A DNA stretch of 14,489 bases, from assembly GCA_021838765.1 (NCBI GenBank), contig JAKCCY010000065.1:1-14489 (forward strand), given 5' to 3'. The notes under the pieces were generated by a model. That model was given only the letters and a program-made list of their open reading frames with translations, ran no database searches and was not told where the DNA came from. Origin of the DNA: Nitrospirota bacterium. Its GTDB lineage: Bacteria > Nitrospirota_A > Leptospirillia > Leptospirillales > Leptospirillaceae. The position numbers and the translations under genes are program-made. Shown here one piece after another: positions 1-6,103 of the stretch (its first letter is position 1; every line of letters starts with the position of its first letter).

Positions 1-1961
1 TTCATCCGCAGCGCCATTTCCCGAAGCAGGATATCTCCGGCAGCATGACCAAAAAGATCATTCACCGCCTTGAAGTCATCGAGGTCCAGGATACAGACGA
101 CAAGAGGAGTTGCCCCCTCCCTTGCCCGTTCAATGGACAGAGGAAGCGCTTCTTGCAGGTCCTTGCGATTTCCCAGCCCAGTCAGGAAATCCGTCCGAAC
201 CTCCTGATGCAAAATCATCTGACGTTCCCTGACCTCATGAATATCCCGGAAAGCAACAATCAGAACATCCTCATCTGAAATATGAGAAAAACCTCCTGAT
301 ATAGACATCCATATTTTCTCTCCAGAAGGCATCCTTAATTCTGACTCCCTGTCCAGAACAACCCCTTTTTGGGTCACCTCATCGAGAAACAAGTCCCGGT
401 CATTTGGATCTGCCCAAAAAGAAAGGAGAGGCCTCCCTATCCATGGCTGAATATCGAGTTGAAACAGTGTTCCCACCGAAGGATTTGCATATAGAAGAAC
501 TGAGTCGCTTTTTCTTGAAATGATCATCGGAAGGGGCAGAGTCTCAACGATTAACCGGAAAAGCTGTTCCCTCTCCTGTATCCTCTGCTCCAGAAAAACC
601 CTTTCGGAAATATCCTGAAGGGAAACGATCATTCCCGAGATGGGGTTCTGGATAGAAACCCTGTTTGCAATAAGAGTCCTTTTCTGTCCATTTGCACAAA
701 AAGTAATATCCTCTCTCCTCAGTTCCGAATCCTCCGAAAAGGAAGCCCCATCCTCTGAAAACAGGTTAAAGCACCCAGAATCAAAAAACTCATCCACAGA
801 TCTCCCGATCAAATCCGGTGGAGCAACTCCTAATAATTCACCCAATTTCTGATTGGATAGAGCAAAATATCCTTTTGGATCGACAATAAAGACCGGAACA
901 GGCAGAGAATCGAGAAGAAGCTGTAGAAAAAGAAGCTGACCGCTTAACTCCCTGGTCTTTTGGTCCAGATCCCTTGTTCTCTCCTCCACCCTGGACTCAA
1001 GGGTACGATTAATATGCTCGAGCTGCTCCATCACCGACCTTCGTTCAAGGGTCAACACATTGACCAGAATAACGGCAAAGCCGGTCATCATTCCAAGAAG
1101 CTCCATACCGATCATTGCATCTTGGGGGTTTTTCACGAGATGGGCAAAAGGGCCATAGCCCATGGCCGTTGCCCCGAATTGAAGGAAAAGAATGATCCCC
1201 AGAAAAGAAAAGACCTTCCTCTGGGACATTGTCATGGCTACCCATACCAGAAACGGAAGAAACATGCCTGTCAAACCAAGGCTTGTCATTTCCGGGAGAC
1301 CCGGGAAAAAATAGACGGCCCAACCAACAAGCAGCAAGGCGAGAATCGCACCCCCCATGAGAAGATCGGATCTTTTGGAAAAGGAGGGATGAATTCTGGA
1401 ATTCTCAGGAAAAAACCATGTAAAAATAGCTGGAGACAACATGAGGATGCTGCAGGAATCGCTGGTCCACCAGGCAAGCCATGATTCAACGAATGACATA
1501 CCAGTGTTTTCAGAAGAAAGCTTAACCATTACCAGAGATCCCACAATGGATGTCACACCACTGCCCAAAACACCCATTCCCCCAAGAAATCGGTATACAT
1601 CCCGGGCTGTCGTGAAATCTTTCCAGGGACTCTTTCCACGGTGAAGGAATCCTGCTCCCAATAATGGTCCCATGGTATTCCCCAGTGCGATCAGGAGTGC
1701 TTGGGGAATAGACCAGTGGAGAAAAAACGCATTGCCCAGAAAAGCTCCCAAAAAGACTCCGGGAGCCATCGCGAATCCGTAAATGAGGATAGCAAATACA
1801 GCAACGGCAGCAGGAGGCCAAAAAGGAGAAAAATGGGGAAAAAGCAATCCGACAGAAAAAACAAGAAGGAGATATGAGAACAGGACCAAAAAATTTCCAT
1901 ACAGGAATGTCTTTGGTGAGATTGCGAGAGGAAATTGGCTTGTTGTGTCAGTCTCTTTCAT
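1..1961 (-). CDS. MASE1-PAS-PAS-GGDEF membrane sensor, probable diguanylate cyclase (3' end outside window)
   Basis: A continuous minus-strand frame opens at ATG 1961 and runs off the left edge, giving about 653 residues. Residues 1-300 hold eight or nine hydrophobic segments with MASE1 hallmarks: a WPPAA motif, APGVFLGAFLGN, an RDVYRFLGG stretch and WWTSDSCSILMLSP. A coiled-coil-like linker (about 290-345) follows. Two PAS-type domains lie near 353-452 (FIVDPKG ... QDISE) and 468-573 (ANPSVG ... FRDIHE). The GGDEF domain begins near 592 with DFLTGLGNR and continues through DLDDFKAVNDLFGH; the GGDEF active-site signature itself lies outside the window. Such proteins usually make cyclic di-GMP at the inner membrane in response to a signal sensed by MASE1 or PAS; the ligand is unknown. 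Whether the cyclase is intact, or an EAL domain follows, cannot be seen. An in-frame TGA shortly upstream with no earlier start supports ATG 1961, although the ribosome binding site is weak. Confidence 0.9.
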   Translation of the reverse strand, partial: MKETDTTSQFPLAISPKTFLYGNFLVLFSYLLLVFSVGLLFPHFSPFWPPAAVAVFAILIYGFAMAPGVFLGAFLGNAFFLHWSIPQALLIALGNTMGPLLGAGFLHRGKSPWKDFTTARDVYRFLGGMGVLGSGVTSIVGSLVMVKLSSENTGMSFVESWLAWWTSDSCSILMLSPAIFTWFFPENSRIHPSFSKRSDLLMGGAILALLLVGWAVYFFPGLPEMTSLGLTGMFLPFLVWVAMTMSQRKVFSFLGIILFLQFGATAMGYGPFAHLVKNPQDAMIGMELLGMMTGFAVILVNVLTLERRSVMEQLEHINRTLESRVEERTRDLDQKTRELSGQLLFLQLLLDSLPVPVFIVDPKGYFALSNQKLGELLGVAPPDLIGRSVDEFFDSGCFNLFSEDGASFSEDSELRREDITFCANGQKRTLIANRVSIQNPISGMIVSLQDISERVFLEQRIQEREQLFRLIVETLPLPMIISRKSDSVLLYANPSVGTLFQLDIQPWIGRPLLSFWADPNDRDLFLDEVTQKGVVLDRESELRMPSGEKIWMSISGGFSHISDEDVLIVAFRDIHEVRERQMILHQEVRTDFLTGLGNRKDLQEALPLSIERAREGATPLVVCILDLDDFKAVNDLFGHAAGDILLREMALRM

Positions 1962-2216
1962 CTGAACCCGGCAAGATAACCATCATTTTCCTATCGATTA
2001 AAGACTTCAACATTTTATTTCAACCAAGAACAGCTCCTTGCTCCAACATTACCAGAAAACACCCCCATGACAACAACCATTTTCTAATTTCCAAGAACAA
2101 TATGTTCCGGAAAAAGGGAGGGATGGATTCAAAAACATTTTTGTCGCATTGATGAAAATAAAAGTTTTATTATTTTTTGGAACAAACTGGGAAAACATCT
2201 CTAAGGAGATTTCAGC

Positions 2217-2300
2217 TTGAAATCATTCAAAAAAGAGAAGGCATGTTCGGTTGACACCATTTTTTTTCCTCCCCCAAAAATGTCCGGATTTTGGACATAG
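2217..2300 (+). CDS. Possible 27-residue small ORF with strong Shine-Dalgarno
   Basis: AAGGAG at 2203-2208 lies 8 nt before a TTG that opens a 27-codon frame ending at TAG 2298-2300. The product would be basic at its N-terminus (KSFKKEK), with a run of phenylalanine and proline in the middle. The last codons overlap the ATGTCC/GGACAT dyad. I do not recognise a family. It could be a leader peptide, the 5' stub of a lost gene, or chance. Confidence 0.2.
   Translation: MKSFKKEKACSVDTIFFPPPKMSGFWT
2280..2298. promoter_or_regulatory. Perfect 6-bp dyad, operator-like
   Basis: ATGTCC (2280-2285) and GGACAT (2293-2298) form a perfect inverted repeat around a 7-nt spacer, in a gene-poor AT-rich region. 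The geometry suits a dimeric regulator site or a small hairpin. No T-tract follows, so it is not a terminator. The partner protein is unknown. Confidence 0.25.
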
Positions 2301-2336
2301 AGGCCGACAGGCTTGTTTCATGTTACGAAAAGATCA

Positions 2337-2357
2337 ATATCCACAGCCTTATCCACA
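2337..2357 (+). promoter_or_regulatory. Tandem DnaA-box-like 9-mers
   Basis: TTATCCACA at 2349-2357 matches the DnaA box consensus exactly. ATATCCACA at 2337-2345 differs by one base, lies 12 bp upstream and has the same orientation. They sit in an AT-rich region with no evident gene. Two boxes alone do not make an origin, and no dnaA, dnaN or plasmid replication gene is nearby. A DnaA-titrating or regulatory site, or chance, are the alternatives. Confidence 0.25.
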
Positions 2358-2673
2358 GTCCCTCAGAAATGGATGTGAGAACAAGACACTGCAATTGGGG
2401 TTTGCAATAAACATTTTCATAAAAACCCAATCAGAACCTAATAAAAGTGATTATTCAAAGGATCTGGACTGGGTTAAATATTTAGTGAAACTTGGGGAGC
2501 AACATTGGAAATCTTCAGGGAGTTTTTAAACGTGAACTCAAAAATTCATTGCGGAACCACTCCTGAATTAACTTATCTTGAATTTATGGGATGAGTCCTG
2601 AGGGGCTGCATCAACAATTGCCGTCCTGTCTTCTGATGCGACACTAGACGTTCTTTATGTTTATTCATTCTCG

Positions 2674-3072
2674 TTAAACAGGATCATGTCTCATAGCCTG
2701 TACCACCATCAGTGTATCCGTGTATTGCTGAAAGCGGATGATCCGGAAATCACGCACCCAGTAGACATGGGCAAAGGCTGCTTTCATAGACTTTCCCGTG
2801 GTTTTGTTGATTCCACAATACTCCCCGATAGCAACAATTGCATCTCCCGCATCGAGATAATGTGAAACAATCGCCTCCCACGAATTCCATTCGATCCGAA
2901 AAGGCTCGAACACATCTTTTATGACTGTTTCTGCACCAATATAAATGCCTCCTCCGGGAAATCCCTCGTTCTGCATCCAGATAATATTGGGATCGAAGAT
3001 TTCCAGAATGGCTTTGCGATCACGAGCGGCAAATGCTCCATACAGATTTCTGACAATATCGAGATTTTGCAT
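2674..3072 (-). CDS. SnoaL-like / NTF2-like fold protein
   Basis: This frame encodes 132 residues, the usual size of single-domain SnoaL-like proteins. The N-terminus (NLDIVRNLYGAFAARDRKAILEIFDPNIIWM) has the family pattern: a first helix, then 'aF..rD...il.l..pdi.w'. The C-terminus (FAHVYWVRDFRIIRFQQYTDT) has the typical strand pair in which a histidine or tyrosine precedes the 'gkI..f..y.D' strand. ATG 3072 is preferred over an upstream ATG at 3105 because GGAAG lies about 5 nt before it and the family match begins there. The fold includes ketosteroid isomerase-like and polyketide cyclase-like enzymes as well as many proteins of unknown role, so no substrate can be named. The nearest same-strand neighbour is the ABM-domain gene, 487 bp upstream, too far to assume one operon. 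Confidence 0.8.
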   Translation of the reverse strand: MQNLDIVRNLYGAFAARDRKAILEIFDPNIIWMQNEGFPGGGIYIGAETVIKDVFEPFRIEWNSWEAIVSHYLDAGDAIVAIGEYCGINKTTGKSMKAAFAHVYWVRDFRIIRFQQYTDTLMVVQAMRHDPV

Positions 3073-3559
3073 GTTCTTCCTTTCTGAGATTGGGGCAGAA
3101 GGCAAAGAAGAAAATACCTCCAGAAGGACGGGGTATTATCTCCCATGGCGGCGTTGATAGTCACCAATATAACCGCCAAGGCATAGGGAAAAACCATGAA
3201 GCTGGCTCTCGGAGTCAGTGAAAGTGAAAGCTCCTGAAGCGACGGGAACTTTCTTGAGTCGCCCCAATCGTCTCTGACGATCACAAGGAGCTCAAGAACA
3301 CCTTCTGAAAGCTTTTTCAAGGGACGCACTCGTATAAGGTTGGTCGATTTTCTCACCACCTCAAGTTATTGGCAATTTATGATCGACATTGGCACTGAAA
3401 CCTGGTAAACCTGTAAAACTCTATTCAGCCAGTTTTTTGCTTTGTACCCATAAAAATGTGTGGGTATTACCATATATTGAACGGAAATAGGAACCATAAC
3501 ATGACCGATACGAAAATGGTTTTTATTCACCAAACAGTATTTGAATGAAAATAAGCCTC
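3073..3559. other. 487-bp intergenic stretch without a convincing gene
   Basis: The region separates the SnoaL-like and ABM-like genes. A minus-strand frame (3106-3359) is open but overlaps the SnoaL gene by about 150 bp in another frame, has a poor ribosome binding site and matches no family I know. In another minus frame two protein-like stretches (DQPYTSASLEKAF, and later GAFTFTDSESQLHGF to LGGYIGDYQRRHG) are separated by one TGA, which hints at a decayed gene. A TACCCA/TGGGTA inverted repeat lies at 3445-3466 with no T-tract beside it. No promoter could be assigned with confidence. Confidence 0.4.
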
Positions 3560-3865
3560 TCATGGTATGGCACCTTCAAACACTATTTCAAAGTGCTCAA
3601 CTGTGGGAAATGGGTCATAAAAATGATGAAGCAATTGTTTCCATTCCTGATATTGAATAGACTGCCGAAAGCCTTTTGTGTGGTCTTCAAGCCGGTTCCA
3701 GTTGACGAGCAGAACATATTTGTCCGGCGCTTCAAGACTCCGTTGCAACTGATGAGAAATATATCCAGGAGTAGATGAAATAATGTCCTGCGCCGTCTCA
3801 AACGCCTGTTCAAAAGCCACATGCTCTCCATTACGAATATTGAGCATCGCAATTTCAAGAATCAT
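3560..3865 (-). CDS. Antibiotic biosynthesis monooxygenase (ABM)-domain protein
   Basis: The product is 101 residues, typical of stand-alone ABM proteins, which form a dimeric alpha+beta ferredoxin-like barrel. The pattern fits: a first strand (ILEIAMLNIRNG), the helix (AFEQAFETAQDIISSTPGYISHQL), a strand with substrate-facing positions (KYVLLVNWNRLEDHTKGF), then a helix (EWKQLLHHF) and a last strand. Members include small monooxygenases, heme-degrading enzymes and many uncharacterised stress proteins. The asparagine-arginine pair typical of heme-degrading IsdG/IsdI is not evident, so I do not assign that activity. A good Shine-Dalgarno (GGGAG, about 8 nt before ATG 3865) supports the start. 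Upstream lies a decayed region, so the gene is probably transcribed alone. Confidence 0.85.
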   Translation of the reverse strand: MILEIAMLNIRNGEHVAFEQAFETAQDIISSTPGYISHQLQRSLEAPDKYVLLVNWNRLEDHTKGFRQSIQYQEWKQLLHHFYDPFPTVEHFEIVFEGAIP

Positions 3866-3902
3866 TTTTCAATCTCCCTTTCACAAAAGCGAAGGAATAA
3901 CG

Positions 3903-4290
3903 GAAGTAACACCTCACTCGGATAAACTCAACCGCTGGTTTCGGTCCGATACTGGCAAAATGTCTGGCAGAATCTGGATCAGATCATAAATGATGGCGGG
4001 GGTGGATTGATTTTTCTTGCCGGAATTTCGACACCCATAAAGTGCGGATGGCAAAAAACAACCATAATGTGCCGTTAACGCCATTTTATGGTTGTACTCA
4101 CAACTCGTTCTGGCGATTACTTCCCCCAATGCAGACACCTCAAGAATTTCGATAATATCTTCTTGCTCCCCCCGTCAGGACTTCCGCAAAGATGCGTTCA
4201 AGACGGAGAGACAAAACCTGCGGAGTGTGACTTCAGAACGGGTTGAATTTCATCAAGCCTCTTTAGTGATGGGTGTGGCGCATTGATAAA
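3903..4290 (-). pseudogene. Possible decayed coding segment, family unknown
   Basis: On the minus strand, two frames together read like one protein. One contains LSLRLERIFAEVL (around 4170-4220). The next, after a shift near 4165, continues EQEDIIEILEVSALGEVIA and stays open to a stop near 3914. A stop also interrupts the upstream frame near 4235. The 74-residue downstream part has no ribosome binding site and contains the 38-bp palindrome at 4058-4095. I do not recognise the family. The stretch could be a frameshifted remnant or chance openness in non-coding DNA. Confidence 0.25.
4058..4095. repeat. 38-bp imperfect palindrome with perfect 10-bp arms
   Basis: ACAACCATAA (4058-4067) and TTATGGTTGT (4086-4095) are perfect inverted repeats. 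Exactly centred between them, 5 nt from each arm, is the palindrome CGTTAACG (4073-4080). The whole is symmetric about 4076/4077, with mismatches mainly in the two 5-nt spacers. No T-tract follows on either strand, so it is not an obvious terminator. A dimeric regulator or recombinase site, or an extruded hairpin, would fit. Confidence 0.5.
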
Positions 4291-4366
4291 CTGCATAGCA
4301 TGTATACCTAAGGATGAACAGGAAAATCTCTCGACCGCACGAGTTTTGCAAGAGGCTCGACTCAAC

Positions 4367-4810
4367 TTATTTTTTTAATGGAACTTTAGGTGGATGATCA
4401 CTTCCAATTCCTCCTGCCATACAAAGATTCCCTTTAAAAACAACCTGTTTGATGAGTGATGTTTTTTGGTTTACATCAAAACATGTTGTACAGGAAAGCT
4501 TCTCGATCTGAGTATTCGTATATGTTCCCTAAGAGTTATAGCAGTCGGAGTAATTTGCATATGTCTGGCTGAAAACCAGAGTGCACAATTTATGGTAGAT
4601 CTATACAGTATCCCACCTGGGGTAGTTATTTGCTTGTCTGGATAGTCCCACACAGTAAAAATTCCCTGTTACCTTTCCCGATCCATGCCTGTACGCCCTT
4701 TTTATAATCCGATTCCGTTGCACATCCGCTCGTGATAAGGGAAAAAACAACAAAAAATGAAACAACGGCAGATGTTCAAAATAAAGATAGCCTTTATTCA
4801 CTTTTAACAT
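4367..4810 (-). pseudogene. Decayed small outer-membrane-type lipoprotein gene
   Basis: Four consecutive minus-strand segments read as one lipoprotein. They start at ATG 4810 or, more likely, GTG 4801 (AAAGGA 8 nt upstream). After a shift near 4776-4790, a signal peptide (VVSFFVVFSLITSGC, lipobox-like cysteine at 4724) leads into DYKKGVQAWIGK. After a shift near 4654 comes WDYPDKQITTPGG. After a shift near 4613 comes DTV-stop-IYHK, a second stop, then LSCTTCFDVNQK and VVFKGNLC to TAA at 4367-4369. The two internal stops are TAG at 4601-4603 and 4529-4531. Each shift is consistent with loss of one base. The 'Y..GV..WIGK ... W.YPDK.I..P.G.TV..Y ... LSCTT.F.V' layout resembles small bacterial lipoproteins of unknown role that I recall only generally. 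It follows the outer-membrane protein gene by 3-12 bp, so it was probably its operon partner. Homopolymer sequencing errors could explain the shifts but not both stops. Confidence 0.7.
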
Positions 4811-4826
4811 CCTTTAAAAATAAAGG
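4811..4826 (-). promoter_or_regulatory. Hairpin over stop codon and Shine-Dalgarno
   Basis: CCTTTA (4811-4816) and TAAAGG (4821-4826) pair around a 4-nt loop. On the minus strand this stem contains the stop codon of the outer-membrane protein gene and the AAAGG Shine-Dalgarno of the downstream lipoprotein pseudogene. It might once have coupled translation of the two genes. It is short and AT-rich and may have no role. Confidence 0.2.
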
Positions 4827-5452
4827 TGGAAACCAAGTGAGACAGGAAGAGAAATAAGGGTATATGGGGTGTTACCGACTGTAGCTCCCATCGGGGCTGG
4901 ATTAATCTGAAGATAAGTTGACAGTTCAGGGTATTCCGGCAATGCGTACTCCAACCCAAAACCCGGAAGTAGAGCATAACCGAACTTTGGCCCACCTATC
5001 TCTGGAACAATATCCAAATCTCCATAAAAAACAAAATGCTTCCTTTCCACTATTGGAATCATCCCTTGAACCTGAAATGTCGTTAACTGATAGGTATTTT
5101 GGACAGCGTCCTGAAGATTTTGCCCACCCGGAAAAGAAGAATGGATGAGACCAACTCCGCCTTCCATCCCAAACCATCGGTTAACCCAATATCTAATGTC
5201 AACAAAACCGGAATAAATAGCGTCGTTGGCAGGCATCCAGCTAAGCCCTAGTCCTACTTTCCCGTTATTGAGATAGAGATCACCGCTAAGGTTTGATGGA
5301 TTCTGCCCAATCTGTTGTCCATTTTTTTGAGATTGCGGATCTCCCTGGACAGTTTGTGCGTTAGTCAGGGTTTCCCCAAACGAAAGGGATCTGTTAGAGA
5401 AGACAAGTGCAACACAAAATGCCATTAGAAAAGAAACGCTTCTGCTTGTCAC
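4814..5452 (-). CDS. Outer-membrane beta-barrel protein, secreted, family not identified
   Basis: The product is 212 residues. A signal peptide (residues 1 to about 26: a short basic start, FLMAFCVALVF core, then SLSFGE) is followed by a Gln/Asn-rich linker (about 30-55). The rest alternates polar and hydrophobic residues as in membrane beta-strands (GKVGLGLSWMP, YSGFVDIRYWVNRWFGMEGGVGLIHSSF, TTFQVQGMIPI, HFVFYGDLDIVPEIG, ISLPVSLGFHLYF). It ends in phenylalanine, the usual C-terminal residue of outer-membrane barrels recognised by the BAM complex. It looks like a small 8-strand barrel, but no family or substrate can be named. GTG 5452 is chosen because AAGGAGG lies about 5 nt before it; the nearby ATG is in another frame. 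It is followed immediately by the lipoprotein pseudogene. About 80 bp upstream lies the IS256-like stub, which may have displaced its native promoter. Confidence 0.75.
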   Translation of the reverse strand: MTSRSVSFLMAFCVALVFSNRSLSFGETLTNAQTVQGDPQSQKNGQQIGQNPSNLSGDLYLNNGKVGLGLSWMPANDAIYSGFVDIRYWVNRWFGMEGGVGLIHSSFPGGQNLQDAVQNTYQLTTFQVQGMIPIVERKHFVFYGDLDIVPEIGGPKFGYALLPGFGLEYALPEYPELSTYLQINPAPMGATVGNTPYTLISLPVSLGFHLYF

Positions 5453-5534
5453 TCATCCCTCCTTAGGTTGAGTCGATAAAATGCTGTAAATCAGTAGCGA
5501 CTAAAAATTGAAAAGCCCATCGATCTTCTCGAGA

Positions 5535-5708
5535 AAGGGCGTTTCCGACACAACTTATTTTAACCCGGGGAATTCGATGACTGAACTGAACCTTACCCTG
5601 AACTCGCACCTTTTGCCAAATCTTTTGGAACAGAGTGGGGGGAAAGGAACTCACAGGCGTCTCATTTCCGAATCTCTGGCAGGGTCTTGTCTCAGTTTCT
5701 TCGGGTGA
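5535..5708 (+). mobile_element. Probable IS256-family left end with transposase 5' stub
   Basis: A plus-strand frame from ATG 5577 (GGGG 6 nt upstream) begins MTELNLTLNSHLLPNLLEQ. This matches the IS256/Mutator transposase N-terminal pattern as I recall it: a short start, 'LxLxLN..LL..LL', then an acidic helix. It diverges after about 22 residues and stops at 5708, against about 400 residues for an intact transposase. Just upstream, from about 5535, lies GGGCGTTTCCGACACAACTT, similar in style to IS256-family terminal inverted repeats (GGG.GTTT..ACACAA). No DDE catalytic region or matching right end is visible, so this is a truncated stub next to the outer-membrane protein gene. The assignment rests on remembered motifs, not on a search. 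Confidence 0.5.
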
Positions 5709-5757
5709 CGAACATCTCCATGGCCAATCTGGATTCAATCGAACCAACCCATTATCT

Positions 5758-5780
5758 TCTTTAACATTAACGGTTAAAGA
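5758..5780. promoter_or_regulatory. 8-bp dyad, operator-like
   Basis: TCTTTAAC (5758-5765) and GTTAAAGA (5773-5780) are a perfect inverted repeat around a 7-nt spacer that itself carries another TTAAC. It has no flanking T-tract. It lies between the IS256-like stub and the small frame at 5815. A regulator site is possible; the target gene is unclear. Confidence 0.25.
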
Positions 5781-5873
5781 TATTACATTGGAGTGTGAGC
5801 TATGCGGAGTATCTATGGCTGACATCAGGAAGGATCGCATCGGGAATTGTTGGCAGGAGATTAGCTTCGCAAG

Positions 5874-5897
5874 AAAAAAACAACCCAACCAAAGGGT
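5874..5897 (-). terminator. Weak intrinsic terminator candidate downstream of tRNA-Gly
   Basis: On the minus strand ACCC (5897-5894) and GGGT (5886-5883) pair around a 7-nt loop, and TG plus seven T residues follow at once. The stem is only four base pairs, so termination would be weak. Its position about 57 bp downstream of tRNA-Gly suits the end of that transcript. Confidence 0.35.
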
Positions 5898-5953
5898 ATT
5901 TATAGAAAAAGCACTTTCAATTCGATATTTTTGCTGAGAATGGCTCTGATATT

Positions 5954-6028
5954 TGGAGCGGGATATGGGATTCGAACCCACGACCTTCAGCTTGGGAAGC
6001 TGACACTCTACCGCTGAGTTAATCCCGC
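5954..6028 (-). tRNA. tRNA-Gly (anticodon CCC), CCA encoded
   Basis: The minus strand folds into a complete cloverleaf. The acceptor stem is GCGGGAT/ATCCCGC. The D arm is ACTC/GAGT with loop AGCGGTA. The anticodon stem TCAGC/GCTGA encloses loop TTCCCAA, giving anticodon CCC (reads GGG, glycine). The T arm is GTGGG/CCCAT around TTCGAAT. The discriminator base is T, and the terminal CCA is encoded (5956-5954). No pairing defect was seen. It lies 75 bp downstream of the thiS-like gene on the same strand and may be co-transcribed with it. Confidence 0.95.
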
Positions 6029-6103
6029 TTAGGATGCTCAGAAATATTTATCACGAGTTGATCCCAATTGCAAACAGGGGGTGACAATCCTACAATCGAC
6101 TGA

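Larger units (their letters stand above)
1962..2673. other. 712-bp gene-poor AT-rich region
   Basis: No convincing gene was found between the MASE1-GGDEF gene and the SnoaL-like gene. The stretch holds an AT-rich near-palindrome (2157-2171), a 27-codon TTG-started frame with a good Shine-Dalgarno (2217-2300), a dyad ATGTCC/GGACAT (2280-2298) and two DnaA-box-like 9-mers (2337-2357). An open frame continues to 2529, from an ATG near 2320 or a weak TTG at 2251. It encodes a lysine-rich C-terminus (DWVKYLVKLGEQHW) that I do not recognise and has no evident ribosome binding site. It may be a gene remnant. No clear intrinsic terminator was seen at either boundary. Confidence 0.5.
5709..5953. other. 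Short intergenic remnant region before tRNA-Gly
   Basis: This stretch lies between the IS256-like stub and the tRNA gene. It holds an inverted repeat TCTTTAAC/GTTAAAGA (5758-5780), a 40-codon plus-strand frame from ATG 5815 to TGA 5937 with GGAG 5 nt before it (no family recognised), and a weak terminator-like hairpin for the minus strand (5874-5897). It may contain further remnant of the insertion element. Confidence 0.35.

Noticed and set aside
960..1484. 174-codon plus-strand open frame
   Set aside because: It lies wholly opposite the MASE1 region, whose hydrophobic segments and motifs are clear; its basic, cysteine- and histidine-rich composition is typical of an antisense shadow.
2919..3359. 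146-codon minus-strand open frame
   Set aside because: It overlaps the SnoaL-like gene in another frame, has a poor start context and no recognisable family.
3445..3466. TACCCA/TGGGTA hairpin as terminator of the ABM gene
   Set aside because: No T-tract follows on the minus strand, the stem is only 6 bp, and it lies about 95 bp past the stop codon.
3366..3563. 65-codon minus-strand open frame after the ABM gene
   Set aside because: No ribosome binding site and no recognised family; it overlaps the end of the ABM gene.
1962..5953. CRISPR array, toxin-antitoxin pair or defence island in the gene-poor region
   Set aside because: No regularly spaced repeats, no Cas, toxin or nuclease motifs were seen; the palindromes are single copies.
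5463..5981. 172-codon minus-strand open frame
   Set aside because: It starts inside tRNA-Gly and crosses the candidate terminator and the IS256-like stub; its composition looks non-coding and it has no ribosome binding site at a sensible start.
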